The position numbers and the translations under genes were made by a program. Below, piece after piece: positions 28,234 to 44,919 of a stretch of DNA of 64,000 nt. How positions within the stretch are numbered: position 1 is the stretch's first letter; every line of letters starts with the position of its first letter. This stretch comes from Spongilla lacustris (Eukaryota; Porifera; Demospongiae; Spongillida; Spongillidae), in contig OX442415.1 in assembly GCA_949361645.1 (NCBI GenBank), positions 28,624,562 to 28,688,561 of the forward strand, given 5' to 3'. The notes beneath the pieces are model-generated. The model saw only the letters and a program-made list of their open reading frames with translations, had not been told where the DNA came from and did no database searches.

Positions 28234-28713
28234 GTGTGTGTGCGCATACTTGTTTTTGTACATGTAACACATGTGTATGATATTATTGATTGGTACTGAT
28301 ATGAATTGTTTATGTTCTCTGTGCACTTTCAGCATGAATCTATGTTCTGTCAGTATATCAGCTTCTTTATATATCTCAAGGTGACCACGACAGGGTGGAC
28401 CAGCATTCTTCAATACTGATACAATACAATTATACAATAATACTGTAGATGGTGATGTTTTTACAAACAATAATATTCATCCAAATTGTATTTTACCATT
28501 ATAAGCACAGTGGAAAGAGCAAAAACTGCTATTTCTTTTGCGATCTAACTTTGAGAAAGTGCAATAAATGATTCCATCCTTCAGTAACTTTGCGTAAGTT
28601 ACTATTTTTTTCAGTTGAACTCCTGTACAGTATATTGGGTTCTTCAGTTGTAGGAGTTTTAATCATAGGTTGACCTAAAAAATAAGTGTAGGGTCCAATG
28701 TGATCCATTTCAT
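27678..28713. mobile_element. CACTA-like transposon, left end only (unit 1)
   Basis: Begins CACCCTAAGAAAAATATGG and carries many TGGCATG/GGCAAGTCATG subterminal repeats, then a GT microsatellite (28197-28231). It is cut off at the segmental-duplication junction, so the transposase half is missing here. Confidence 0.7.
28197..28231. repeat. GT microsatellite (unit 1)
   Basis: GT run of about 35 bases, shortened to about 24 bases in unit 2 (46857-46880). Confidence 0.85.
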
Positions 28714-28766
28714 TTCAGCTGTACTCCAAGAAGGTGACATTTGTTCATTTGCTATTCATTGCATGG

Positions 28767-28939
28767 AGGGCAGTAAGCAATAGTACCTTCACTAGGCTCA
28801 TCGGCAAATGCCACAGCCATCTTGATTTTTAATTTGTGCAATTGTACTATTGTATAACAAAATGTAAAATCAAGATGGCTGTGGTATTGAAGATGCATTT
28901 GCCAATAAGGCTAGTGAAGGTACTATTGCTTACTGCCCT
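28767..28939. mobile_element. 173-bp palindromic MITE (unit 2 copy)
   Basis: Same element at the same position in the second duplication unit, with the same 29-bp inverted ends. It was therefore present before the duplication. Confidence 0.8.
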
Positions 28940-29435
28940 GAAATAACTGACCTGACTTTTAGTTAAAACATCATTCAAAATTATGAACAGCTTAGTTGGG
29001 GGAGGGGTGATAATTCATGACTTTCGAATTCCAGGCCGTCCACTTGGGAATAAGGAAATAAGATTTCGTGTGTAAAAAGCTCTTTTTTTTAACATCCCAC
29101 CTCTGCTAAATTTCTATCTCCACTGATTTTTTTGTATTTGGAAATTCATAGTGCTATGGTAAAAACTAGCATTTATTAATACTTTAAATGATGCATGCAA
29201 TTAAATCATTTTCAAAACTCAACCACCTTGTCTAGACACTCCTGAAACTTTCCATATCTAAGCATTGGCCTATCACTTCGCCAGTCTAGGTAACATGTAC
29301 ATGAGAGACTCGCCAAATGCTGCAGCTATCTCCATCCTTCTCTTTTCATTAGGTAGCATGAGTTGGATCCAAAATATATAGTTGGTCAGCTTTATGGAGT
29401 AAAGTAGTGCTCTCTCTGGTAAACTGAACCACATC

Positions 29436-29713
29436 CAACTTCAGTTTTTGTTTCTTCAGTACTTCTCCACCTCAACAGCATCAGTGAAGGGATCACTTAA
29501 ACAGTTAAGGCTGTTCAACATCTTTATCTCCTGTCTGTGAGCCATCCCCTGCTGCTCAGTGGACCTTAATCTGCTACTCCCATAAAAGCTCCAGCTCTCT
29601 TTAAGCGAAATCTGCTACCATGTAACATCTGAAGGAAGGATTCTGGTCATCCCTCAGTTGCTGAAATCTCTGCAGAATGATTGATGTTCTCCCTGTACGC
29701 AATGTGCCAAGCT
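29436..29713 (-). pseudogene. Degenerate coding relic, unrecognised (unit 2 copy)
   Basis: Same minus-strand relic as at 4330-4607, including the internal stops. It decayed before the duplication. In unit 2 it runs directly into the sequence that in unit 1 begins at 5521. Confidence 0.4.
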
Positions 29714-29884
29714 TACACAGTCAGTAGCTTCCTTCTTAAACTGAGACAGATCACCCTGAAATTGAGTTCAGTTAACGTAGGATGAGCATGAAAACACCAT
29801 ATAAATTATAATTGTTGGCACATGGAATGGTGTCCCCTGTCATGTCCGTTTCCACAGCTGCACCTACTACTGCCACCCACACTC

Positions 29885-30305
29885 CCACACCCCTCCCCTT
29901 ACCTACCATGACCCCTACTCCTCCCCTTACGTACTTACTACCCCTACTCCTCCCCTTATCAACCACTACCCTACTCCTCCCCTTACCTACCATGACCCCT
30001 ACTCCTCCCCTTACCTACCATGACCCCTACTCCTCCCCTTACCTACCATGACCCCTACTCCTCCCCTTACCTACCATGACCCCTACTCCTCCCCTTACCT
30101 ACTTACTACCCCTACTCCTCCCCTTACCTACTTACTACCCCTACTCCTCCCCTTATCTACCACTACCCTACTCCTCCCGGCCTTACCTACTATTACCCTA
30201 CTCCTCCCCTGATTTACTACTATCCCTACTCCTCCCCATACCTATGCTATAACTACCCCTATTCCTCCCCATAACTATGCTACCCATACTCCTCCCCTTA
30301 CCTAC
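29885..30305. repeat. C/T-rich minisatellite (unit 2)
   Basis: Counterpart of 5695-6100 with the same core but different order and number of sub-repeats, showing copy-number change after the duplication. Confidence 0.85.
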
Positions 30306-31245
30306 TACTCCCTACTCTTAAAAAAACTTTCATTTGAGCAGCTGACATTCATTTGTTCAATTCCATTTTAGTGCGTCATGACCTACCAGTCTACCACTAA
30401 AAAAAACATGGAGACATTATACAAATCAGTGAAACTTAATAACTGAATGGTAACATTTCCTGACGCTAAGCTTGGGAGGGGGGGGGGGGGGGGGGGTAAT
30501 TGCAAAATAACGACTTATTGTTCAATTGGGATTGCGTCCACTTTAGTTGTTCATTGACATATGTAGATGAAATTCAGCATAGGAAGTGAGGGCCTGTTGT
30601 GTAATAAACACCCCACCTCCTGCGTATCAGTCATTTTAACGCCGCCGACGCATTGGCAATTAACGGTGTAGCACACACGCCGACAATAAGCTCATATCAC
30701 GATTAATCGTCACACTTGTATCTTCCAAAGAGGCAAATAGTTTTCTAGTCATCTCTTTTTGTAATCGTGAAAAGTGGTGAGGCTGGGAGTATAGTGGGTG
30801 CAAAACTCGATTCAGAGACAAGGTATTCCACCAAACTGCCCACTATTTTAAGAGTATGCTGAGATACCACCTGGAGAGAGGAGTGACCAATGCCAGGGCT
30901 GTCTGGAAAGTTGCAAATCAAAGTACTTTCATCATGTTTCATGCATGAAGGAGAGCTGAGCTCCAGTGGAGGAGCAGGCAAGCAACATATAGATGACACA
31001 CCAGTGCTATAAGGCTAGCAGAGCGATGTGAGGGAAGTTAGCCACCATTGCATGACGTTATTTAAACGCCAGTTATTTAATAAATTATCACATAAACCTG
31101 CACATGGACGCATAAAAACGATGCGTGGCTATTAGAGCCTGTAATATTGTAGGTCGTGCGCATTGGTAATTTTATTTAGTGCGATGGTAGAAGGTACGAA
31201 TAATCAAATTAGCTCAAAGGTATATGACTTGAAAAAAAAGCATGA

Positions 31246-32175
31246 AATGCATGTGGGTCACAAAACGTAAAGGGAGATTTCTTGGTATACAATCACTGGC
31301 AACAGATGACACAGGCAAAGAAAGAGATGAAGCATGAGGTTACAGGATTTCAAGAAGATAAGCTAAATTTGATACTGGCATCTCTGAGTGAAGGGAAGAA
31401 GCGAGCAATTCAAAGAGTAGTAAAGGGCAAGACATCCACCTGGATGACTGTACTACCAGTATCCCACTACCACTTTGACCTCTCACCATCAGAATTTCGT
31501 GATGCTTTGGCTATTAGATATCACCAACCACTAACGAAGTTGCCTGCTGACTGTGATGGATGTGGTGGAGAGTTTACCCCTCAGCATGCTTTGGATTGCA
31601 GAAAAGGTGGTTTGATCATCCAACGGCACAATGTGGTGAGAGATGCCTTGGGTGACCTTGCATCTGCATCCATTGCATTTAGGGATGTGATAAGAGAACC
31701 AATTGTGAGAGATGCTGATCCTGTGAGAGATCTACCTGCCTTGGTAGCTTATCTTGGTGTGAGAGGATTGTGGGCCGCCCAGACTGAGGCATTACTTGAT
31801 ATTCGTGTCATGGACACTGACGCCCAGTCATATACCAGCCACACTGTTGATTCTGTTCTCCTATCAGCTGAAAATGAGAAGAAAAATAAATACCTGGATG
31901 CTGTTGAGGCTAGACGTGCATCTTTCACCCCTTTTGTCACCCCAATTGATGGCGTCCTAGCTCGAGAAGCTAACTCTGTCATAAAGCTTTTAGCAACCAA
32001 AATAGCATTAAAGTGGGAAAAACCAATAAGTGAAGTGACTGGATGGGTAAGGGCGACGTTGGCATTTGCTATACTAAGAGCCACAAATCTGTGCATAAGA
32101 GGAAGCAGAGTGAAATGGAGAAGTGCAGTGCACATTGATGATGGGGCTAGACTACCCACATCAGCTTATGAATAG
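31246..32175 (+). CDS. C-terminal region of a non-LTR retrotransposon protein (open copy)
   Basis: Open from 31246 and ending at TAG 32173-32175; the 297-residue count starts at a TTG (31282), and the first in-frame ATG is eight codons later. Visible parts: a basic helical lead; TSTWMTVLPVSHYHFDLSP, followed by EFRDALAIRY; a zinc cluster of Cys91, Cys94, His102 and Cys106; GG then RHNVVRD at about 115-121; a nuclease-like strand ALLDIRVMDTDAQSY (Asp173); and EKKNKYLDAVEARRASFTP followed by a conserved C-terminal helix ending near IRGSRVKWR. I recall this order from the C-termini of LINE-type reverse transcriptases common in sponges and corals. The preceding acidic strand seems altered (LVAYLGVRGLW), so the nuclease may be inactive. 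No reverse transcriptase core is present upstream, so this is a 5'-truncated copy rather than a working element. Confidence 0.65.
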   Translation, partial: NACGSQNVKGDFLVYNHWQQMTQAKKEMKHEVTGFQEDKLNLILASLSEGKKRAIQRVVKGKTSTWMTVLPVSHYHFDLSPSEFRDALAIRYHQPLTKLPADCDGCGGEFTPQHALDCRKGGLIIQRHNVVRDALGDLASASIAFRDVIREPIVRDADPVRDLPALVAYLGVRGLWAAQTEALLDIRVMDTDAQSYTSHTVDSVLLSAENEKKNKYLDAVEARRASFTPFVTPIDGVLAREANSVIKLLATKIALKWEKPISEVTGWVRATLAFAILRATNLCIRGSRVKWRSAVHIDDGARLPTSAYE

Positions 32176-32531
32176 AATATGTATGTGTTATGATGTGTGT
32201 GCATGTGTCTGAGTATGATGGTTTTTATTCCTTTGTATTTTATGATTATCCTGTATTTATATTTATTTTTACTTTTGTAAGTGTATTACCGCGTAAAAGT
32301 AAATTATTTTACACCATTCAAAAGGCATACCGAATTATCTGAATTGTGTCCAGCCGCAAACATGCAGCAGTGAAATATGAGCGCATATTTGCGTAGGGTG
32401 TGTGGCGGCATGCGAAACCGCAATAAGACGTAATAAAATCTCCATAGCAGGTTGTTGTTATGTCTGTATAATTATTATATATACGTATATGGCTCCGAAC
32501 ATGTACATATCGCAAGAAGTGAGAACGCGGG

Positions 32532-35000
32532 ATGAATTGCTCGGTGTTCTTACTATTGGCGGGATCACTGGCTTTCTTTGCAATTGCCCGAGGTAAAATT
32601 GTTTTCCTACGTACATGAATTTAAGCATGCACGTCAGATTGTATGGGCAGCTATAGCGAGGTCGCTAAGTATAGTAATTCAGCGGTACTTTTTATCTGCA
32701 TGCATACGTCCGCCTTCTAATCTCCGGTCTTCCCTTCCCCTTCACCTCCTACCGGACCTTCTTATGTCCTTTCTTTTATGCAGGAAAGAACTTAACCTGT
32801 TATTGTAACCACCCTACCAAGGACTGTATCGGAGTGCACGGGAATTCAATTTGGGGTCAATGCAGTATGCCGGTTGGAGAAGGTGTCTGTCTTGCTATAT
32901 GGGGAAGGGATCCCCGGGTCATACACGTCTACACATGTAGCATCTACCTGATAGGTCAAGATTTGTCCGTGTGCCATCCCTCAGGACCGCAACTTATTGG
33001 ATCATCTTTTATCACCGCATGTTGCCAGACCAGCTATTGCAACACGCCTGACTACCTGAAGTCCGTTGTGAATGAGATAGGTGAGTATATTGGCAGCATC
33101 ATTTATAGGCTTATATTGCCTATAGCTGCACGTGAATGGTTCCATGCAGGCTGAACTAAATAATTTATAATAATAATAATAATTAGTTGTATATTACAGG
33201 ATAAATGGACATGCAAAAATACACTGATATATAAACATATACAACTAGACTACACACAATGTACGCAAAATGCTAACTATCTACGGGAAAGGCTGGCAAT
33301 GGCATTAGCTCGTACCAGGTGAAGGTTCAGCCGCCCGTATAGAGTTCGGTAAGAACCACTGACTGTCTTAGACGAGCAAGTGGCTAGTCGAGAGGCTAGC
33401 TGAGAGATGGACTCCAAAGCCTCTTTTCCCCAGGCTCCATACGACTCCACCACCAATGGTACACAGACCCAATCAAGTTCCTTACATTTGGTGTCATTGG
33501 AGGAGTGCTTTATAAAATGTAGATCAATGATCATACCTGGAGCTGGCACTGGAGGTAGACCAATTATATAACCACCCCGGGCCGGGAAACCTATACCACT
33601 CTCATTATAATTATATGGGACACTGTCCAGCAGAATAACCCTGCTGAGTTTTACTATGTATAATTTATAATCACTATAAAGTTCGACGTTGAACAAGAAA
33701 GTATGTCGGTACATCCTTTTGTACACTTTTTTCTCAATGATCTTTGCATTCGCGGCATGGAAAATTATTATCTCTGGGTCCTTCATCATGTTGTACTACA
33801 CAAACTATTAATAAAGAAGAAGGGGGCAGCACCTCAACCAAACTAGCAGTGATTAAAACAATGTACCTGCATGCGTAAAAGGGGCATTACCATTTACATT
33901 ATGAGGACACTGCATCCTACATGTGCATGTATAAAAGTCTGGGTTCGATAAAAGTTATATATACGATTGCCTCTACCACCCTACCACCACCACTACCACA
34001 CATGAAAATGTTATTTTTTAACTTTCCAAGTAATTTTTCCACAGTTAAATTGCTGTTTAAAAAAGAGACCAGACTAAACACTATACTTTTTATGTATTAA
34101 ATACAACACAAATGCTTGCTAAAGCAATTTTGAAGTGCCAAGCACACCACATATTAAGAGAGCCCACTCTGTGTTTCACTGTCCACCCGACTCCATGCAT
34201 CTCTTATCTGCCATCTCCCCTTAGATAGCGACATTACCCAACTGCTATCATCAACAAATGCATCAGGAAGTAAGTATTTGTACACTATACGTTGTATGTA
34301 TTAAATACAATACAAATGCTTGCTATAGTAATTTTGGAGTGCTAAGCTTTCTCCCTCACACCACATGTCACTCTCCAACTTTATATTTCACTTTCCAACC
34401 GACTCCATCTCTTATTTGCCATCTCTGCTTAGAGAGCAACAATACCCAACTGCAATCACCAACAAATGTATCAGGAAGTAAGTATTTGTACGTCTGTTAT
34501 GACCTCATGCACTTTATTTAACTGCTAAGCTTAAATGTACATTGACTCCAAACTCTTCAAATTCTATCACTCACTTCTCCACCTCACTCATGCATCATGC
34601 CTTCCATGCTTCAATTTGTTCAATCCTCCCTTATCTATCAAGAAGTGATCATGACCCACTCTCATCCAGTTTTCTTCTTATCTTAATAACTAGCTGCATT
34701 ATTGCAATCATTTTAATTGTTGCCCTATTGTTTTGTGTCGTCTACAGCGCCTTTCATAGCCTCCCCCCCCCCCCCCCCTCCCCTGGTGACGTGATCCACA
34801 CAGTGCTAGACATGGAAACAAAGTCTTGATTCCATCCCCACCAACACAGCCCATGCCATACCTCTGGGAATGGCTCTGGGCACCCCTTCTTTGTCCAGCG
34901 CACAGTGGCCAGGAACATCAGGCTGGGGGACCCAATAGGCTCGGGCCGCTATGGTCAGGTGTTTCATAGTTTGTACGCCACCACCAGGGGCAGGGAGATG
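32532..35000 (+). pseudogene. TGF-beta type I receptor copy 1, unit 2: ectodomain plus TM, kinase lost
   Basis: Exon 1 is 32532-32592 and exon 2 is 32784-33080 with a normal GTGAGT donor, so the site disrupted in unit 1 is intact here. Mini-exons are 34225-34269 and 34433-34477. The membrane part lies in an open frame (34542-34829) that passes the TM helix CIIAIILIVALLF, a proline run from a C tract, and ends at LDMETKS followed by a stop. GS and glycine-loop sequence follows out of frame, and nothing past beta-strand 3 remains. If the poor acceptor before the TM exon could be used, the product would be a kinase-less membrane receptor resembling BAMBI-type decoys. I could not find an in-frame AG acceptor, so pseudogene is the safer call. 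Confidence 0.75.
33277..33789 (-). pseudogene. Retroelement C-terminal relic in receptor intron 2 (unit 2)
   Basis: Counterpart of 12634-13116 with the same SYGAWGKEAL and RLNLHLVRANA blocks. It is open for 170 codons on the minus strand. There is no start context or upstream catalytic core, so it is a fragment. Confidence 0.55.
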
Positions 35001-35180
35001 CATGTAAATTACGGATATTGTGCATCGAAATACATTATTTTAGCAAATCTACCTGCCTGAAATTCTTAGGTATGTACTATTTAAAAATTAATGGATGCAT
35101 AATATCCGTAATTTCTTGTTTCTTTACTTTTTACTCAATTGCTATTTACAAATCCTACATCACCAATTTTATATTTATAT

Positions 35181-35985
35181 GGGATCGTTCACGAGAAAAG
35201 GGACCTAGCGCATATTATAAAAAAATGTTATAAAAATGGCATTACGTTTGAATTGCTATAGCTTTCGAACGGTTAAAGCTATCAACTCCCTATTTTCGGC
35301 ACTTCATACTACACCATTTATCTATGGTAAACTACATTTTGGGGTTTTGAACATGCTCCGTGCCAGTATAGCTACATCCGATACTCCAAGGGGTTCGAAC
35401 TCGCCCTAACTTACGGCAGGAATACTCAAATCGCTCCAAATTCGGTTCGTACATAAAGAGGTCCCTTAGCTATTGGATTGTTCTGTTCGTTAATTTTTAT
35501 GTCATCCGTTACGGAGATACAGTTTAACAAACTACGTGCACTTTTTCCCGCTCTATTCGCGCCAATGATATAACCACCGCCTCCCCATACATTCAGCTGC
35601 TCAAATCATTGGCGGGAATCGAGCGCGAAAACGTGCACGTAATTTGTTCAACTGTATCTCCGTAACAGATGGCATAAAAATTAACGAACAGAACAATCCA
35701 ATAGCTAAGGGACCTCTTTATGTACAAACCGAATTTGGAGCGATTTGAGTATTCCTACCGGAAGTTAGGGCGAGTTTGAACCCCTTGGGGTATCGGATGT
35801 AGCTATACTGACATGGAGCATGTTAAAGACCCCAAAATGTACTATACCATAGATCAATAGTGTAGTATGAAGTTCTAAAAATATAAAGTTGATAGCTTTA
35901 ACTGTTCGAAAGTTATAGCAATTCAAACGTAATGCCATTTTTATAAAATAATATGCGCTAGGTCCCTTTTCTCGTGAACGATCCC
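35181..35985. mobile_element. 805-bp foldback element, present only in unit 2
   Basis: Left arm 35181-35568, spacer of about 37 bases, right arm 35606-35985; the arms are about 95% reverse complements by eye. Ends are GGGATCGTTCACGAGAAAAG and its inverse. Unit 1 has the empty site TTTATATATTG, and unit 2 reads TTTATAT-element-ATATATTG, giving an ATAT target duplication. It is non-coding. A related element with the same end motif and target is at 51154-54714. Confidence 0.9.
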
Positions 35986-37023
35986 ATATATTGTCCCCAA
36001 TACAACTTTAATCTATTTCACCACTAGCGAGCAGGTGAACTTATGTTATAGTCCACACTCCTACACCATACACCCACACTCCTCCCTACACCATACACCC
36101 ACACTCCTCCCTACACCATACACCCACGCTCCTCCCTACACAATACGACTTTTCCTTTTATAAGGCTCTGTTATAGGTGTGTAAATCCCATGTGGCGGCA
36201 CTAAGACGTATGCTGTTATGTCTGTACGTACAATAATAAAATAATTACAATAAAATATACAATATTATGGTTTATTGTTCGGAAAATGTATATCGCAAGA
36301 AGTGAGAACGGGATGAATTGCTCGGTGTTCTGTCTGTACTATTGGTGGGTTCAGGGGCTTTCTTTGCAATTGCTCGAGGTAAAAATCTAAATTGTTTTCC
36401 TACCTATAGTACACGCCGGTATTTAAGCTGTACCATGCATGCACGTTAGATTGGGCAACTTAGTATAGCAAGGTCGCTAAGTAGTAATTCAGCGGTACTG
36501 TTTATCTGCATACGTCCGCCTTCTAATCTCTTGTCTTCCTTCCCCTTCACCTCCTACCGGACCTTTTTATGTCCTTTCTTTTATGCAGGAAAGAACTTAA
36601 CCTGTTATTGTAACCAACCTACCGGGGACTGTATCAGAGTGAACGGGAATTCAATTTGGGGTCAATGCAGTATGCCGGTTGGAGAAGGTGTCTGTCTTGC
36701 TACTTGGGGAAGGAATCCCCAGGTCGCAGTCCACACATGTAGCAGCAACCTGATAGGTCGAGATTTGTCCGTGTGCCATCCCTCAGGACCGCAACTTATT
36801 GGATTATCTAACATCACTGCATGTTGCCAGACCAGCTATTGCAACACGCCTGACTACCTGAAGTCCGTTGTGAATGAGTTAGGTGAGTATATTGGCAGCA
36901 CCATTTATAGGCTTATATTGCCTATAGCTGCACGTGAATGGTTCCATGCAGGCTGATCTATATAATTTATAAAATGTAGATCAATGATCATATCTGGAGC
37001 TGGCACTGGTGGTAGACCAATTA

Positions 37024-37131
37024 TTAGCCTCGTCCCCAGGTATATATATATTTATTTATATTTAGTTGCGGGGGCGAAAAACAGGGCCGGTTTTTTCAAC
37101 AACAAAAAACCCAGAGCCTGGGACGAGTCTA
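37024..37131. mobile_element. MITE in gene 2 intron (unit 2)
   Basis: Same insertion as 15562-15697 but about 25 bases shorter inside. The inverted ends TAGCCTCGTCCCCAGG and CCTGGGACGAGTCTA are kept. Confidence 0.75.
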
Positions 37132-37512
37132 ACCTATTATATAATCACCCTGGGCCGGGATACCTACCACTCTCATTATAATTATATGGGACAGTAGTGT
37201 CCAGCAGAATAACCCTTCTGAGTTTTACTATGTACAATTTATTATCACTATAAAATTCCAATAGTATGTCTTTGTATCGGTATAACCTTTTCCTTTCAAA
37301 TCAGTTTTGTACACTTTTTCTCAATGATCTTTGCATTCACGGCATGGAAAATAATTATATCTGGGCTATTTATAAATAGTAGCAGGGGGTAGCACCTCAA
37401 CCACACTAGCAGTGATCAAAACAATGTGCACATAATTGCGTAAAGGAGGCATTACCAGTTACATTATATAAGGACACTGCATAGTACACCTAGTTCTAGG
37501 TTCGAAAAAAGT

Positions 37513-37600
37513 TATATATATATATTATATTATTATTATAATTATAATTATATATATATATATAATTATAATTATAATTATATATATATATAATTATATG
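37513..37600. repeat. AT-rich (TATAAT) expansion, unit 2
   Basis: Runs of TATATA and ATTATAATT in gene 2 intron 2. The unit 1 counterpart (about 16075-16113) is roughly half as long. Confidence 0.8.
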
Positions 37601-39283
37601 ATTGCCTTTACCACCCTCCCACCCTCCCACCACCACCACACATGAAAATGTAATTTTAAACTTTCCAAGCAATTTTTCCATAGTTAAATTGCTGTTTAAA
37701 TGAGACCACACTAAATACAATATTTTTTTATGTATTTTAAATACAACAAATGCTTGCTAAAGTAATTTTGGAGTGCTAAGCACACCACACATCAAGAGAG
37801 CCCACTCTATATTTCACTTTCCATCTCTTATCTGCCATTTCCATATAGGCAGCAACAATACCCAACTGCAATCACCAACAAATGTATCAGGAAGTAAGTA
37901 TTTGTACACTATACTTTTTATGTATTAAATACAACACAAATGCTTGCTAAAGTAATTTTGGAGTGCTAAGCTTTCTCCCTCACACCACATGTCACTCTCC
38001 CACTTTATATTTCACTTTCCACCCGACTCCAACTCTTATCTGCCATCTCTGCTTAGAGAGCAACAATACCCAACTGCAATCACCAACAAATGCATCAGGA
38101 CGTAAGTATTTGTACACTATACGTTTTATGTATTAAATACAACACAAATGCTTGCTATAGTAATTTTGGAGTGCTAAGCTTTCTCCCTCACACCACATGT
38201 CACTCTCCAACTTTATATTTCACTTTCCACCCGACTCCATCTCTTATCTGCCATCTCTGCTTAGACATCAACCGTAATACCCAACTACAATCACCAACAA
38301 ATGTATCAGGAAATAAGTATTTGTACATGTGTTATGACCTCATGCACTTTATTTAACTGCTAAGCTCCATGTACATGTACATGTACTTCAAACTCTTCAA
38401 ATTCTATCACTCACTTCTCCACCTCACTCATGTTGCTCCATTCTGCACTGATCACTCTCCATTCCCCACTCCCTCCCCTTCCATGCTTCAATTTATTCAA
38501 ATCCTCCCATTATCTTCCATCTTCATACACTGCCCCTATATTGATAGCTAGCTGCATTATTGCAATTATTGTAATGGTTGCCGTATTGTTTTGTGTCGTC
38601 TACAAGCGCCTTTCAAAGTCTCATCCCCCTGCAAGCTGGTGACGTGATGTACACAGTGCTGGACATGGACAATATGGGTGGTGTGCCACAAAGTCTAGAT
38701 TCCATCTCTACCAACACAGCCCATACCTCTGGGAGTGGTTCTGGACACTCTATCCTTAGGAGACCCAATAGGCTCGGGCCGCTATGGTCAGGTGTTTGTA
38801 GGCCACCACCAGGGAGAGATAGTGGCTGTGAATTACGGACATTATGCATACATTTATTACAGACCTACATTATTAATCAAATCTACCTGCCTGAAATTCT
38901 TCGGTATATATATTTATTAATGGATGCATAAAATCCGTCATTTCTTGTTTCCTTACTTTTTACTCAATTGCTGCATGTCTACAAATCCTTCATCACCAAT
39001 TTTATTTTTAATTTATATCTCGTCCCCAATTCTATTTCACCACTAGCGAGCAGGCGAACGTATGTTATAATCAACACTCCTACTGTCTACACCATATACA
39101 CCCACACTCCTACTTACACCCCCACACCCTCACTACACCATATGAATTTTCTTTTTGTAAGGCTGTGTTATAGTCTTTTGTGTCCTTGACGGTGGGCTAG
39201 TATATTGCAATCATGCATGTGCCTCATATATGCCGGTGTGTAAATCCCATGTGGGGGCATACGAAGCCAAACTAAGACGTAAT

Positions 39284-39578
39284 GCGCCTGTCATTGTAAC
39301 ATGGGCAACCCCCCCCCACCACCAATTGGGACAAATGTCGGGATTTGTATGCGATTTGACAACCGCTAATAGGATTGTGATTCTTTCGTTTGACTATACA
39401 AGGGCATTTGATCGGAGATCGGTAAGATATCTATGCGGAATTTGAATCTCCAACCGCGCGTGGGGCATTTGATTTAATAAAGGTCAAATCCCGTCATTGC
39501 CCCCAAAGTAGGGGGGGGGGGGGGGAGGGGGGGGAGTGGGAGTGGGGGAGGGGGTACTCATGTTACAATGACAGGTGC
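39284..39578. mobile_element. MITE just upstream of receptor gene 3 (unit 2)
   Basis: Same insertion as 17787-18089, with shorter C and G runs. It was present before the segmental duplication. Confidence 0.8.
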
Positions 39579-39670
39579 ATAATAGAAACTCTGTAGGAGG
39601 TTGTTGCTATGTCTGTAGAATTATTGTATTATACTGTCGGAACTTTTATGTCACAAGAAGTGCGAACGGG

Positions 39671-43879
<4,209 letters not shown>

Positions 43880-44082
43880 GATGAACAGAGTGTAATGTAC
43901 CTATGGAACACTGTATTTGTACTGCCGTCATCATATCTGCCATCCCATGCACAAATTAGCAGTAGAGCTTGAGACTGATAGTTGTGGATGATAGTTAAGG
44001 TGCACTCTTGTGTGAGCTTATCATGAGAAAAGGCATTTAGATCTACATGGTGATTATGGTATGTATAATTTTACAGATGATT

Positions 44083-44088
44083 AATAAA
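44083..44088 (+). terminator. Poly(A) signal of receptor gene 3, unit 2
   Basis: AATAAA about 200 bases after the stop codon, at the same relative place as in unit 1. Confidence 0.6.
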
Positions 44089-44326
44089 CGAACTCATTAT
44101 CCATTGCCTCATTGATATTAGCCATACACTGGGCAACAACTGAAATGAATATCAGTAAAAGTTCAGTAGATTACCATCTATAGATTATTAAAATTGTACG
44201 TTTTGAGTTGCGCGAAACAAGTTTAATGTCATTGTTTTTTTTTTGATGAAACAATACTGATTGCACAATGACTTTCAAAGTCTTAAAGGAAATACAACAA
44301 TACTGATGCATATTAGAATACCAATT

Positions 44327-44911
44327 TCAATAAACTAAAAATAATAGTAGGCAGGGAGTCCAAAAATGTATCACGTTTGTAATTAAGAAAAAATTACACA
44401 TACTCAATACATAATAATACAGTACCATATAATATACTTGTTGGAGATAAGTCAAAATGATATTGTGAGAGAGGTATATATGTAGTTGAGGGCCAGGTTG
44501 ACGTCTTGTCATCAAATGCCCACAACTTCAAAACTGGATAGATTATCCCAGTGTACAGAAAACTTTCCTCTGCCTTATATTGCTTCCACCAATCACATTT
44601 GTGTCTGTTCTTTAAGACTTAAATCTAATGTGAGCTGTCATGACAGGATCACAAATGCCAAGTCCCCTGTAAGAGGTAGAGAGAAAAAAACTGCCTTTCA
44701 GAATTTGATAATAGCAAAGGCCAAAATGTGTTATGTATTGTATCCCACACTAATGAACAATCAAGAATAATTTCTTGAGGAAGGGTCCATTCAAATGATA
44801 AATACTTTGCTATGGTGGCATATGCTTCTTGGAATTTCATCCCAAGTTACATATAATCTGAGTGCATCCCCATTTTAAGCCACACACATAATATCTGGCC
44901 GAATAAGAGCA
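44327..44911 (-). pseudogene. LINE reverse-transcriptase C-terminal relic (unit 2)
   Basis: Same relic as 25746-26330, differing by a handful of bases. The relic predates the segmental duplication. Confidence 0.6.
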
Positions 44912-44919
44912 AGAGGAAC

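Larger units (their letters stand above)
36313..38930 (+). pseudogene. TGF-beta type I receptor copy 2, unit 2: kinase-truncated
   Basis: Exons 36313-36378, 36589-36882, mini-exons 37849-37893, 38057-38101 and 38265-38312, and a membrane exon from about 38548. It shares with unit 1 the short exon 1, the ATAAGT donor of mini-exon 3, the stop after PPASW and the Lys-to-Asn change at the end of beta-strand 3. The ectodomain frame stays open through all ten expected cysteines. Kinase sequence beyond the VAVK position is replaced by AT-rich sequence. Confidence 0.8.

Noticed and set aside
34542..34829. Gene 1 of unit 2 as a functional BAMBI-like decoy receptor
   Set aside because: Attractive, but no in-frame AG acceptor was found before the TM exon, and the tail passes through an unstable C tract. 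Kept as a question in the findings only.
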